Source: Mycolicibacterium sp. P9-22 (GTDB lineage Bacteria; Actinomycetota; Actinomycetes; Mycobacteriales; Mycobacteriaceae). From it: DNA of 64,000 nucleotides. The notes under the pieces were generated by a model. It made no database searches. It saw only the letters and a program-made list of their open reading frames with translations, and was not told the origin of the DNA. Location: NCBI RefSeq assembly GCF_008329585.1, contig NZ_NPKP01000018.1:1-64000 (forward strand). Direction: 5' to 3'. The position numbers and the translations under genes are program-made. Within the stretch, counting starts at the first letter, position 1; every line of letters begins with the position of its first letter. Below, in pieces: positions 40,901 through 50,000 of this stretch.

Positions 40901-43252
40901 GACGCCCAGCTGATCGCCACGCTGGCCCGCAAGCAGGACGAAGTCGATTCGATGACGGTGGCGATGGCCACCCTGTTCGTGCACGGCCACGACCTGGACC
41001 CGCGCACGCTGTTCCCGCGCCGGTCCCGCGGCCTGGCCGGCGCACTGGATTACGCCGACATCCCGCGTACCCGGTTCCGCCGCAAGCAGCACTGGCTGGA
41101 TGCCCGGTTCACCGGTGACAGCTCGGTGCTCATGCCGGGCACCCATGTGGCCACCCCGGATGGCCGCCACGTCTGGGAGTTCGCGCCCGACGGTGCGGCC
41201 GACCTCTCGGCGCTGGTGAAAGCCGCTGCCGCGCAGGTACTTCCCGATGCCCAGCTGACGGCGTTCGAGCAGCGCGCCGTCCCGGCCGACAATGCCCGGC
41301 TGGTCACCACCCTCACCCGGCATCCGGGCGGGGCGACGGTCCAGGTGCATGCCCGCATCGACGAATCGTTCACGCTGGTCTACGACGCCATCGTCACCCG
41401 CGGCGGCCAGCCGGCCGTGTTGCCTACCGCCGTCGGCGCGGGCACCGTCGCCGAGATCGCCGCGGCGCCCGCCGTTGTCGAGGAACCCGAGGCGCCGGCA
41501 TTCGAAGCCGACAACCTCACCGCGGGCGCGAACATCGGTGCGAACTTCGCCAAGTGGTCACCGGACACCGGTGAGACGGTGGCCGATCGGCTGGGCACCA
41601 TCGTGGGCAGTGCCATGGGGTATGAACCCGAGGACCTGCCCTGGGAGGTGCCGCTGATCGAACTCGGCCTGGATTCCCTGATGGCCGTGCGTATCAAGAA
41701 CCGGGTCGAGTACGACTTCGACATGCCGCCGATCCAGCTGACCGCGGTACGCGATGCCAACCTGTACGCGGTGGAGAAACTGATCCAGTACGCCATCGAG
41801 CACCGCGACGAGGTCGCCGCACTGGCCGAGGCGCAGAAGGGTAAGAGCGCCGAGGAGATCGCCGCCGCGCAGGCCGAGCTCATGGGCGGTGCGACCACAG
41901 TCGCCGAGCTGGAGGCCAAGCTGGCCGAGGCGAGCGAAGCGACGGGGAATGTGCCCGAGGCGAGCGAAGCGACGGGGAATGTGCCCGAGGCGAGCGAAGC
42001 GACGGGGACTGCGACCGACACCGCGGAATCGCTGGCCGAGGTGGGTATCGAGATCCCGCCGCCGCCAACGGATCCGAGCGGGCCGGCGAAGCCGAGCGCT
42101 GATCCTGCCAAGGCGACGGCGGCCGCAGCCGCGGCCAAGGTGCTGACCCAGGAGGCCGTCACCGAGGCACTCGGCGCCGACGTCCCCCCGCGTGATGCGG
42201 CCGAGCGCGTCACCTTCGCCACCTGGGCGATCGTGACAGGCAAGTCACCCGGTGGGGTCTTCAACGAGCTGCCTTCGCTGGACGAGGCAGCCGCGGTGAA
42301 ATTGGCCGGTCGGTTGTCCGAACGCGCCGAGGGCACCATCACCGTGGAGAACGTGACATCGGCCAAGACCATCGAGGAACTGGCCACCCACGTCCGCAAC
42401 CAGCTCGAAGACGGTGTGGTGGACGGCTTCGTACGCACCCTGCGGGCCGCCCCCGAGGGTTCGAACGCCGTGCCGCTGTTCGTGTTCCACCCGGCCGGGG
42501 GCTCCACCGTGGTCTACGAGCCGCTGATCAACCGGCTGCCCGCAAACGTCCCGGTGTACGGCATCGAGCGGGTCGAGGGGTCCATCGAGGAGCGGGCCGC
42601 CGAGTACGTGCCCAAACTGCTGGAACTGCACAATGGTCCGTTCATGCTGGCGGGCTGGTCACTGGGCGGTGCGCTGGCCTACGCCTGCGCCATCGGGCTC
42701 AAGCGGGCCGGCGCCGATGTGCGGTTCGTCGGACTGATCGACCTCGCGCTGCCCGGCGAGCCGATCGACCAGTCCAAGGAAGGCATGCGGGCCCGCTGGG
42801 ACCGCTACGCGCTGTTCGCCCAGCGCACCTTCAACGTCGAGATCCCCGAGATCCCCTATGAGGAACTGGAGCGGCTCGACGACGAGGGCCAGGTGAAGTT
42901 CGTGCTCGATGCCGTCGCGCAAAGCGGGGTGCAGATCCCCGGCGGGATCATCGAGCACCAGCGCACCTCGTATCTCGACCAGCGTGCGCTGGCCACCATC
43001 GAGGTCCAGCCCTATGACGGGCACGTGGCGCTCTACCTGGCCGACCGGTACCACGATGACGCCATCGTCTTCGAGCCGGCGTACGCCACCCGCAAGCCCG
43101 ACGGCGGCTGGGGCGAGTACGTGTCCGAACTGGAAGTGGTGCCGATCGGCGGTGAGCACATCCAGGCCATCGACGAGCCCTATATCGCGAAGGTCGGAGC
43201 TCACATGAGCGAGGCCATCAACCGCATCGAAGCTGAGAAGGACTCCAAGTGA
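37904..43252 (+). CDS. pks13: Polyketide synthase Pks13 (mycolic condensase)
   Basis: A 1782-residue type I PKS that performs the Claisen condensation of the meromycolyl and alpha chains. The domain order is as expected. The N-terminal ACP has Ser51 in LGLSSRD. The ketosynthase has Cys280 in DTACSSS and EAHGTGT. The acyltransferase has Ser793 in GQSLGEA. The second ACP has Ser1258 in LGLDSLM. The thioesterase has Ser1586 in GWSLGG. The linker between ACP2 and TE (about 1290-1440) is Ala/Glu-rich and longer than in M. tuberculosis Pks13, as I recall it. Residues 1342-1368 are encoded by a 30-bp tandem repeat. A GTG two codons upstream (37898) is an alternative start. The stop overlaps accD4. 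Confidence 0.97.
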   Translation: MTEAQDNSPAVRGDITVNEMREWLRNWIANATGQSADNINESAPVVELGLSSRDAVAMASDIEDLTGVTLTATVVFRNPTIESLATVIVEGEPEPVLDADEDWTREPGVDDIAIVGLATRFPGDMNSADEMWAALLEGRDASSDLPEGRWSEFLGEPRIAERVAKAHTRGGYLSDIKGFDSEFFALSKMEADNLDPQQRMALELTWEALEHARIPASSLRGGDVGVYVGSSNNDYMFLAVADPTTAHPYAITGTTSSIIANRVSYFFDFRGPSESIDTACSSSLVATHQGVRALRSGEIDVAIVGGVNAMVTPIVTIGFDEVGGVLAPDGRCKSFSSDANGYARSEGGGMLVLKRVADARRDGDEIIAVIAGSAVNHDGRSNGMLAPNPDAQAAVLRKAYKDAGINPRDVDYVEAHGTGTILGDPIEADALGRVIGLGRPDDKPALLGAVKSNVGHLESAAGAASLAKMALSLQHDKLPPSINYAGPNPYIDFDKEHLKVNDTVTDWPRYSGHAIAGVSGFGFGGANAHLVLREVLAADLVEPEPEAPVAEDKPAADAVAVGGVRMDEYGEFVTDEPEYPSYDEGNYELPGLTDEAKRLLEVAREELASQEQPAPVVPLFVSGFLTSRKRTAAAELADWIDSAAGRASSLESIGRSLSRRNHGRSRAVVLAHDHDEAVKGLRALADGKPSPLVLAADGPVTNGPVWVLAGFGAQHRKMGKSLYLRNETFAEWINKVDAHVQDERGYSVVELILDDSQDYGIETTQTVIFAIQVALGEMLKAHGAKPGALVGQSLGEAAAAYFSGGLSLEDATRTICSRAHLMGEGEAMLFGEYIRLMALVEYSTDEIKTVFSDFPDLEVCVYAAPTQTVIGGPPEQVDAIIARAESEGKFARKFQTKGASHTQQMDPLLGELAAEIQGIEARPTKVPYYSTVHEGQLVRVGADPIHDVDYWKKGLRHSVYFTQGIRNAVDNGHTTFLELAPNPVALMQVGLTTASAGLHDAQLIATLARKQDEVDSMTVAMATLFVHGHDLDPRTLFPRRSRGLAGALDYADIPRTRFRRKQHWLDARFTGDSSVLMPGTHVATPDGRHVWEFAPDGAADLSALVKAAAAQVLPDAQLTAFEQRAVPADNARLVTTLTRHPGGATVQVHARIDESFTLVYDAIVTRGGQPAVLPTAVGAGTVAEIAAAPAVVEEPEAPAFEADNLTAGANIGANFAKWSPDTGETVADRLGTIVGSAMGYEPEDLPWEVPLIELGLDSLMAVRIKNRVEYDFDMPPIQLTAVRDANLYAVEKLIQYAIEHRDEVAALAEAQKGKSAEEIAAAQAELMGGATTVAELEAKLAEASEATGNVPEASEATGNVPEASEATGTATDTAESLAEVGIEIPPPPTDPSGPAKPSADPAKATAAAAAAKVLTQEAVTEALGADVPPRDAAERVTFATWAIVTGKSPGGVFNELPSLDEAAAVKLAGRLSERAEGTITVENVTSAKTIEELATHVRNQLEDGVVDGFVRTLRAAPEGSNAVPLFVFHPAGGSTVVYEPLINRLPANVPVYGIERVEGSIEERAAEYVPKLLELHNGPFMLAGWSLGGALAYACAIGLKRAGADVRFVGLIDLALPGEPIDQSKEGMRARWDRYALFAQRTFNVEIPEIPYEELERLDDEGQVKFVLDAVAQSGVQIPGGIIEHQRTSYLDQRALATIEVQPYDGHVALYLADRYHDDAIVFEPAYATRKPDGGWGEYVSELEVVPIGGEHIQAIDEPYIAKVGAHMSEAINRIEAEKDSK
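41927..42008 (+). repeat. 30-bp tandem repeat inside pks13
   Basis: Units start at 41927, 41957 and 41987; two full copies and most of a third. Each has the core GGCGAGCGAAGCGACGGGG and encodes a decapeptide that reads EASEATGNVP. The first two copies are identical. They lie in the linker between the second ACP and the thioesterase. The same core and the same 30-bp period occur outside genes at 8536-8588 on the other strand. Confidence 0.92.
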
Positions 43253-44823
43253 CGGAAACCCCGGTGCAGCCCAAGTCGCACACCACCGCCGAGAAGCTCG
43301 CCGAGCTCCGCGAGAAGCTGGAGCTGGCGAAGGATCCCGGCGATGAGAAGGCCAAGGCCCGGCGCGACAAGAAGGGCATCCCGAGCGCCCGCGCCCGCAT
43401 CCACGAGCTGCTGGATCCCGGCAGCTTCCTGGAGATCGGTGCGCTGGCCAAGACGCCCGGCGATCCGAACGCGTTCTTCGGCGACGGCGTGGTGACCGGG
43501 CACGGCACCATCGACGGCCGCCCGGTCGGCGTGTTCAGCCACGACCAGACGGTGTTCCAGGGTTCGGTCGGCGAGATGTTCGGCCGCAAGGTCGCCAAGC
43601 TGATGGAGTGGGTGGCCATGGTCGGCTGCCCGATCATCGGCATCAACGACTCGGCGGGCGCGCGCATCCAGGACACCGCGACCTCGCTGGCCTGGTACGC
43701 CGAACTGGGCCGCCGCCACGAGATGTTGCGCGGCCTGGTCCCGGAAATCTCGCTGATCTTCGGCAAGTGCGCCGGTGGTGCGGTGTACTCGCCGATCCAG
43801 ACCGATCTCGTTGTCGCGGTGCGCGATCAGGGCTATATGTTCATCACCGGGCCGGACGTCATCAAGGACGTCACCGGTGAGGATGTCACCTTCGATGAAC
43901 TCGGCGGCGCCGATGTGCAGGCACAGCGCGGGAACATCCACAAGGTGGTCGAGTCGGAGTCGGCCGCCTACCAGTACGTGCGGGACTACCTGAGTTTCCT
44001 GCCGTCCAACCACTTCGACGATGTGCCGATCGTGAACCCGGGCCTGGAGCCCGAGATCACGCCGTCCGATCTGGAACTCGACACGATCGTGCCGGACTCG
44101 GACAACCAGGCCTACGACATGCACGAGATCCTGCTCCGGATCTTCGATGACGGCGACGTGTTCGAGATCGGCGATCAGCGCAGCCCGTCGATGATCACCG
44201 CATTCGCCCGTGTCGACGGCCGCCCCGTCGGGGTGGTCGCCAACCAGCCGATGAACATGTCCGGCGCGGTGGGCAACGAGGCCTCCGACAAGGCCGCCGG
44301 TTTCATCCGGTTCTGCGATTCGTTCAACCTGCCACTGGTTTTCGTCGTCGACACCCCCGGCGCCATGCCCGGCCTCGAGGAGGAGAAGGGCGGCATCATC
44401 AAGCGCGGTGGCCGGTTCTTCAACGCCATCGTCGAGGCCGATGTGCCCAAGGTGACCATCGTCGTGCGCAAGGCCTACGGCGGAGGGTACGCCGTGATGG
44501 GTTCCAAGCAGCTCTCCGCTGACCTCAACTATGCGTGGCCCACCGCCCGTATCGCGGTAATCGGCGCGGAGGGCGCGGCCCAGCTGCTGGTGAAGCGGTT
44601 CCCCGACCCCACCTCGCCGGAAGTGCAGAAGATCCGGGCCGACTTCATCGAGGGCTACAACGCGAACCTGGCGACCCCCTGGATCGCCGCCGAACGCGGC
44701 TATATCGACGGGGTCATCGAGCCGCACCAGACCCGGCTGCTGATCCGTAAGTCGCTGCGGCTGCTGCGCGACAAGCAGCCCGTCAACAAGGTACTGCGCA
44801 AGCACGGCCTGACGCCGCTGTAA
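43249..44823 (+). CDS. accD4: Acyl-CoA carboxylase beta subunit AccD4
   Basis: A 524-residue carboxyltransferase beta chain that, with AccA3 and AccD5, carboxylates the C24-C26 acyl-CoA used as the alpha branch by Pks13. Biotin- and CoA-binding regions are recognisable: NDSAGARIQDTATSLA, GKCAGGAVYSP, DTPGAMPGLEEEKGGIIKRGGRFF and KAYGGGYAVMGSK. The first ~40 residues are Lys/Glu-rich. The start is GTG in GTGA overlap with pks13, ensuring coupled synthesis. Soluble. No biotin carboxyl carrier gene is nearby, as is usual for mycobacteria. Confidence 0.97.
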   Translation: MTETPVQPKSHTTAEKLAELREKLELAKDPGDEKAKARRDKKGIPSARARIHELLDPGSFLEIGALAKTPGDPNAFFGDGVVTGHGTIDGRPVGVFSHDQTVFQGSVGEMFGRKVAKLMEWVAMVGCPIIGINDSAGARIQDTATSLAWYAELGRRHEMLRGLVPEISLIFGKCAGGAVYSPIQTDLVVAVRDQGYMFITGPDVIKDVTGEDVTFDELGGADVQAQRGNIHKVVESESAAYQYVRDYLSFLPSNHFDDVPIVNPGLEPEITPSDLELDTIVPDSDNQAYDMHEILLRIFDDGDVFEIGDQRSPSMITAFARVDGRPVGVVANQPMNMSGAVGNEASDKAAGFIRFCDSFNLPLVFVVDTPGAMPGLEEEKGGIIKRGGRFFNAIVEADVPKVTIVVRKAYGGGYAVMGSKQLSADLNYAWPTARIAVIGAEGAAQLLVKRFPDPTSPEVQKIRADFIEGYNANLATPWIAAERGYIDGVIEPHQTRLLIRKSLRLLRDKQPVNKVLRKHGLTPL

Positions 44824-44828
44824 CCGAT

Positions 44829-45203
44829 ATGGAGGGCGCCGACCACCCGGGTGTGAAGGTGATTGGCTGGATCATCGTGGCCATGCTCGTGGCTGCCTTC
44901 GGGTTCTATGTGTTCGTGTCGGAAGGGCACCTGGACCGCGAAGAGCCCTGGGACATCGTCCCGGTCGGCGCACAGTGCGCCACGCTGGGCGCCGAGGAAC
45001 GGACCTACGGCGGGGACGCCGTCTTCTGCGCCGCGTTCCCGCGCTACGGCCTGCAGGTCTGGTCGCGCAAGGAGACCGCCGTCCCGGCGCCCGCCCCGGC
45101 GGATCCGCGGGAAGCGCAGGTGCTGGTGTGCATGCGGCAGTCCGGACTCGACCGGCAGAACTGCACAACGGGTATCGAGCAGTACGAGCTGGCGAGTCGC
45201 TGA
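44829..45203 (+). CDS. Small membrane-anchored protein
   Basis: A 124-residue protein with one N-terminal membrane helix (GWIIVAMLVAAFGFYVFV, about residues 13-30). A short extracytoplasmic domain with four Cys follows (CATLG, VFCAAFP, VCMRQSG, NCTTG), likely forming two disulfides. It starts five bases after accD4 (ATG 44829) and is probably in the same transcript. No family recognised. M. tuberculosis carries fadE35 and a transposase gene in this interval; here three small genes occupy it. Confidence 0.65.
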   Translation: MEGADHPGVKVIGWIIVAMLVAAFGFYVFVSEGHLDREEPWDIVPVGAQCATLGAEERTYGGDAVFCAAFPRYGLQVWSRKETAVPAPAPADPREAQVLVCMRQSGLDRQNCTTGIEQYELASR

Positions 45204-45222
45204 TCGGAACTACGATGCAACG

Positions 45223-45627
45223 ATGCCGGACCCCGTGCACCCAGCGGTCACCGTCGCCCTGGGCGCCGTGGCCACCGCGTGCGGCGGTGCCGCGGTGGTC
45301 TACCGGGGCGCCGAGGGTCTGCCGGTGGTCGGCTCCTGGCTACGGCGAAGCCGGCTGGAACTGCAGGCCCGCGGCGAACGGGTTCTGGCCGCCGGGATCG
45401 AGGTGATCCTCGACGAACTGGACCTGAACACGTTGGCGCGGCAACGGATCGACCTGATCGGGCTGGCCAACGAGGTGGTGGACGGGATCGATCTGCCCGC
45501 GATCATCAGGCAGTCCACCGATTCGGTGACCGCCGAGGTGATGAGCGACGTGCGCACCCAGAGCGAGCGCGCCGACGATCTGGTGTCCGGGTTCGTCGAC
45601 CGCCTACTGCGCCGGGAACCACAGTGA
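45223..45627 (+). CDS. Predicted membrane-associated helical protein
   Basis: A 134-residue protein with an N-terminal hydrophobic segment (VTVALGAVATACGGAAVVY, about residues 8-26) followed by amphipathic helices (RLELQARGERVLAAGIEVILDELDLNTLARQRIDLIGLANEVVDGIDLPAIIRQSTDSV). The (hydrophobic)xxLDLNTLxxQRIDLIG pattern is shared with small actinobacterial proteins adjacent to RDD genes, to my knowledge uncharacterised. The ATG is at 45223. The stop overlaps the RDD gene in GTGA, so the two are translationally coupled. Confidence 0.65.
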   Translation: MPDPVHPAVTVALGAVATACGGAAVVYRGAEGLPVVGSWLRRSRLELQARGERVLAAGIEVILDELDLNTLARQRIDLIGLANEVVDGIDLPAIIRQSTDSVTAEVMSDVRTQSERADDLVSGFVDRLLRREPQ

Positions 45628-46124
45628 GTTCGCCCGGCGCGTCCCGCCGTGTGCCGGTTGGTTCGCTCGGCAAGCCTCGCTCTGTGCCGGTTGGTTCGCT
45701 CGGCAAGCCTCGCTCAGCTGGCATCGTCAGCCGCGGAGTCGCCGCTGTCATCGATCTGCTGTTCGTCGGGGTGGTGCTGGGCGCGCTCTACATCGGTCTC
45801 ATCCTGGCCCGGTTGATGTTCAACCCGTCCTCCTTCAGCTTCCCGACGGTCAGCGCGGTGTTCTCCACGGCGGTCATGTTCGGTGTCGCGGTGTGCTACC
45901 TGGCGGCGTGCTGGACGGTCTCGGGCTGCACCGTCGGTGCGGTCACCATGGGGCTGCGGGTGACCGGCCGCCGAGGTGGCCGGGTATCACCGTTGATCGC
46001 GCTCGTCCGCGCGGTGGCCTGCGTGCTGTTCCCGGTGGGCCTGCTGTGGGTCGCCGTCGACGCGCGACGCCGGTCGATACAGGACATCGTGCTGGGCACC
46101 CGGGTGCTCTACGTCAAGGTCTAG
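45624..46124 (+). CDS. RDD-family membrane protein
   Basis: A 166-residue RDD protein with about three to four membrane segments. The namesake Asp appears in GVAAVIDLLFVGVVLG, and the second Arg/Asp region is LLWVAVDARRRSIQDIVLGTRVL. RDD proteins are thought to be transporters or antiporters in some bacteria; no substrate is evident. Residues 10-31 are two copies of an 11-residue segment (VPVGSLGKPRS) encoded by a 33-bp tandem repeat. The start is GTG at 45624. The TAG stop shares a CTAG with the convergent MBL gene. Confidence 0.78.
   Translation: MSSPGASRRVPVGSLGKPRSVPVGSLGKPRSAGIVSRGVAAVIDLLFVGVVLGALYIGLILARLMFNPSSFSFPTVSAVFSTAVMFGVAVCYLAACWTVSGCTVGAVTMGLRVTGRRGGRVSPLIALVRAVACVLFPVGLLWVAVDARRRSIQDIVLGTRVLYVKV
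45651..45715 (+). repeat. 33-bp tandem repeat in the RDD gene
   Basis: Two copies (45651-45683 and 45684-45715), identical except possibly for the last base. Each contains GGTTCGCTCGGCAAGCCTCGC and codes for VPVGSLGKPRS. The minus-strand core GAGCGAGGCTTGCCGAGCGAA is a looser relative of the GAGCGAAGCGA core seen in pks13. It lies immediately upstream of the first transmembrane helix. Confidence 0.85.
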
Positions 46125-47002
46125 ATGGGTTCGATATCGAGCCAGTCGTCGACCTGGAACGCGTCCCCGCGGGCGACCAGGGTGGCACCGCCGTGGCCCG
46201 GATAGTGCGCGGGGATGACGACGGCACGGCGGCGCGCGGCCTCGGTGAACACCCGCCTGCGGGTGGCCGCGGCGGCTGCACCGTCGACATCGAAAGCGCA
46301 CGGATCGGCGGGCCGCGGAATCTGGATGGGGCAGTGGGTCAGATCCCCGACGAACACCGCCGGTCTGCCGGCGTCCAGCCACAGCACCGATGATCCCGGT
46401 GTGTGACCGGCGGCGGGCCGCAGCCACACCGATTCGCTCAATCGGTGTTCCCCACTGAACAATTCGACCTGCCCGGCCTCGTACACCGGTGCCACACTGT
46501 CGTCGAAGACCACACGCGCCGCGGCATCGCAACCCGCCCCGCCGGGCCCGAAATACCGAAAGTCGGCCTCCGGCATCAGGTACCGCGCATTCGGGAAGGT
46601 GGGAGCCCAGCCCGCGCCGGCTGCGGTGGTGTTCCATCCGACGTGATCGGTGTGCAGGTGGGTGTTGAGCACCACGTCGACGCTGTCCGGACTGACACCC
46701 GCCGCTGAGAGCGCGCCGAGAAAGCCGGTGTCCAGGTTGTCCAGCACCGGGACTGCACGGTCACGGCCGTTGCCGACACCGGTGTCGATGAGCACCCGCA
46801 GCCCGTCGACATCGATGACCCAGGTCTGGATCGCCACCCGCCACCGCCGGGTGTCCGGGTTCAGGAACGTGGGCACCAGCAGATCGGCGTTCTCGGCCCA
46901 CGCCCCGTCCGGGGTGTCGCCGAACATCTCGACACCCGGTTCGAACGAAGTCTCCAACACCCTTGTCAGGACAGCGCTTCCGAGCCGGGTGCGAGCGGTC
47001 AC
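46121..47002 (-). CDS. Metallo-beta-lactamase-fold hydrolase
   Basis: A 293-residue soluble MBL-fold hydrolase with the canonical metal-binding motif THLHTDHVG. Further elements are the downstream GHTPGSSVLW His, the FVGDLTHCPIQIP Asp and the PAHYPGHGG His. Metal-dependent hydrolases of this kind include lactonases, thioesterases and quorum-quenching enzymes. The order of motifs resembles AHL-lactonase-like or glyoxalase-II-like enzymes, but no substrate can be given. The start is GTG at 47000-47002, one base after the embB stop codon, so it is probably a downstream gene of the embAB transcript. Confidence 0.8.
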   Translation of the reverse strand: MTARTRLGSAVLTRVLETSFEPGVEMFGDTPDGAWAENADLLVPTFLNPDTRRWRVAIQTWVIDVDGLRVLIDTGVGNGRDRAVPVLDNLDTGFLGALSAAGVSPDSVDVVLNTHLHTDHVGWNTTAAGAGWAPTFPNARYLMPEADFRYFGPGGAGCDAAARVVFDDSVAPVYEAGQVELFSGEHRLSESVWLRPAAGHTPGSSVLWLDAGRPAVFVGDLTHCPIQIPRPADPCAFDVDGAAAAATRRRVFTEAARRRAVVIPAHYPGHGGATLVARGDAFQVDDWLDIEPI

Positions 47003-47003
47003 G

Positions 47004-50000
47004 TCAGGGCCCGATGCGGATCTCGCCGGGCGAGTACAGCCCGGAATGGGTGGAACTGCCCAACTCGAGCACGGCGGGCTTGGCGTCGACGATGGTGTCG
47101 AAGCGCCGCAGCGACCCCCAGTCCTGGCCCCAGTCGTTGGACAGGTAGGTCGACATCACCGAGGCCCGCAGCAGCAGATCGGTGATGCCGAGCAGACCGC
47201 CCTCCAGGCCGTTCTGCCAGGTGTCGGTGCTCTGCAGCTTGGCGAAGTAGTCCGGTGAGATGCGGAACTTCGGCACCTCGGTCACCCCGTTGGCGTGCAG
47301 CATCGGCTGCTGACACGGGAAGGCAAGCCCGACCGCCCAGTCCAGCAGCACCGGTTGCTCGGAGCCGATGTACTCCTGCACCGAACGCACCTCGGGAACC
47401 CGCGGCGGTGTCACCGCCACCCAGTCACCCGGGCTCAGCGACAGATCCTCGGCGATCACCCGTATCGCGATCGCATCGGCGGGGACCTGCTCGCGCGGGT
47501 AGCGCAGGTTGCGCCACGACGGCGTCGGGCCGATGTCATAAGGGCTGACCCGTCCGGCGGGGACGGGGGCGCCGTCCGGGCCGGCGACGGCGTACTCCAG
47601 ATCCACGGTCTGCCCGGACACTTCGCCCTTGGCGACGTTGACGCCGGAGATCGTGCCGGCCGCGGTGACGGTGATCAGCGGGTGCGCGTCGTCGGCGGGG
47701 GGCAACTCGTACCACGCCGAGGCGAGCTTGCTCTCTCGTTGCGCCCCGGTCGAATACGTGCCGGCGACCGGCACCCGCGCCGGATCCAGGCCGTACGGCA
47801 GCGGCACCCGGGACCCGTTGACACCGGGCCGCGGCAGCCGGATCGACCGGTTCCAGTCGTAGTCGGTGCCGGGCTGCGGGTTGTTGAGCCGGATGGCCTC
47901 GGCGACGATCCGGTCGGGCACACCGTCGGGGGAGAAGCCGGGCGCACCGGTGCCACCGAGGGGTCCCAACGGGCCGTACTCACCCGGCAGCGCCCGCAGG
48001 AACCCGGCGTTGGAGTCCGGTTCCACCAGGACGTCGTCGGCCATGCCGCAGCCCCCGGCGAAGGCGCGCACGTTGGCCCAGCCGTTGGAGTACGTGGGGT
48101 ACTGGCGCACCACGCCGATGGCCATCGACGCCACGAACACGACGACCATAAAGCCCGCGGCGATCGGGATCGGCGCGGCCGTGAGCCGGTCCACGAAACG
48201 GGAGTCCCCGCGCCCGGAGACGTGTAACCAGAAGGCCCACAGTGCCGCTACCGCGAACAGCGCGAAGAAGATCGTGCTGATGGTCACGCCGCCGATCGCG
48301 GGCACCGAATTATTGAACGGCACACCGTAGTTCGAGACGTACCACCAGCCGTTCACCGAGGCGAAGCACAGCGCCACCACGAAGAACACCAGCGCCAGGA
48401 ACGCCATCCGGTTACGCGCCGACCGCAGCACCACCGGTGACACCATGACGGTGGCCAGCGCGGCCATCGCACCACCGACGGCGGCGAACAAGCCGAAGTG
48501 ATGGATCCACTTGGTGGGGGTGAACATCAGGAAGAAGATGGTCGCGAAGATGATGCCCATCAGCCGCCAGGCCGGGCCGCGCGCGATGCCGGCGATCCGC
48601 TTGCGGCGCAACATCATGAACAGCGCAGGGAACAGGCTCAGCGCCGTGAACAGGAAGGCGAAGCGGCGCGAGATGGCGCCGTCGACCGTCGGCAGCACCA
48701 GGTAGTAGTACCGGAGATTCTCGGTGTACCACTCCTGGCTGGGCCCGATCGCGGTGCGAATCCTGGTGGCCTCCAGCACCGTCGCGAACGTCTGATCGGC
48801 GAACACGACGGCAAGGATCACGGTGCCGGCCGCCAGCAGCGGTGCCAGCAGTGGCCAGGTGCCCACCACGGCGCGGCGGCGCATGATGATGCGCAGAATG
48901 GGACGGCCACCGGCCACCAGAGCGGCCACCGCGATCAGCCCGGTCGGTTGGATGCCGAGTGTGAAGGCCGCCGAGAAGATGGCCAGCGCGGCCGGCGTCA
49001 GCCTTCCGGAGGTGACGGCGCGTTCGATCAGCACATAGGTGATCAGCGCGCCGGTGGCGATCTGGCCTTCGGGGCGCAAACCGTTGTTGAACGGCATCCA
49101 GGCGCCGATCAGCACCAGCCCGGCCGCCCACAGCGCCGGGCGGCTGGCGATCACCGCGGGCCCCAGTCGGGGCAGCACCTCGCGGGACAGCAGCAGCCAG
49201 CAGATCAGCGAACAGATCAGATCCGGCAGCCGCATCCAGATGCTGGCGGTGCTCACCTGGGACATCAGCGCCAACACGTTGTAGTACCAGCCGAACGGAT
49301 CCTCGGGAACACCGAACCAGCGGAAGTAGTTGGCCATGTAACCGGAGTGCTCGGCGGTGCGGGCCATCTGCATCTGGTAGCCGTCATCGGAGGAGTTGGT
49401 GCCGATGATGTACCAGAGCGCAAATACGCCCACCACGAACGCATCCACCGCGGTCATGGTCTTCCAGCGGGTGGGGATCAGCCGGTGCATGCGCCGGCCG
49501 TCGACGCGGTCCAGCCGCCACAGGGCCAGCACCGCGATGATCGTCGAGAGGATCGCCAGCACGATCGCGGCCAGTTTCAGCGGCGTCGGATTCGTGGTGA
49601 ACCGGGTGTCGATATCGGCCGACAGCGAGAGCCCTTGCGGGGCAGGGACGGTCAGATCGGTGAACACACCGACGACGGCCGGCCGCAGGTTCGGGTCGGG
49701 GTAGCCGGTGCGTTGCGGGGTGCCGTCCTCCTGGGTCAGCCCGACGAACTCGGCGTAGGTGCCGTCATGGTCGGAGGTGATCTCGAGGTCCGAACAGTCT
49801 GCGGCACGGTCGCGTTCGACGCTGGCCACCACCACGTTGCGCACGATGACGTCGACGCGGCCCGGGCTGCCCGCGCTCGACTCGGTGACGTTGACCAGCA
49901 TCGCGTTCAGCGCCGCGTCCCGGCCCTCGGCGGGCGCGGTGCCCAGCACCAGACCGCCCTCGGCGGGCATGTCCCTGATCACCGAGCACGGCACGGTGGC

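Noticed and set aside
37925..41350. 1141-codon open frame on the minus strand opposite pks13
   Set aside because: Very His/Gly/Val/Arg-rich and without domains; the opposite strand is a conserved PKS. This is a GC-rich shadow frame.
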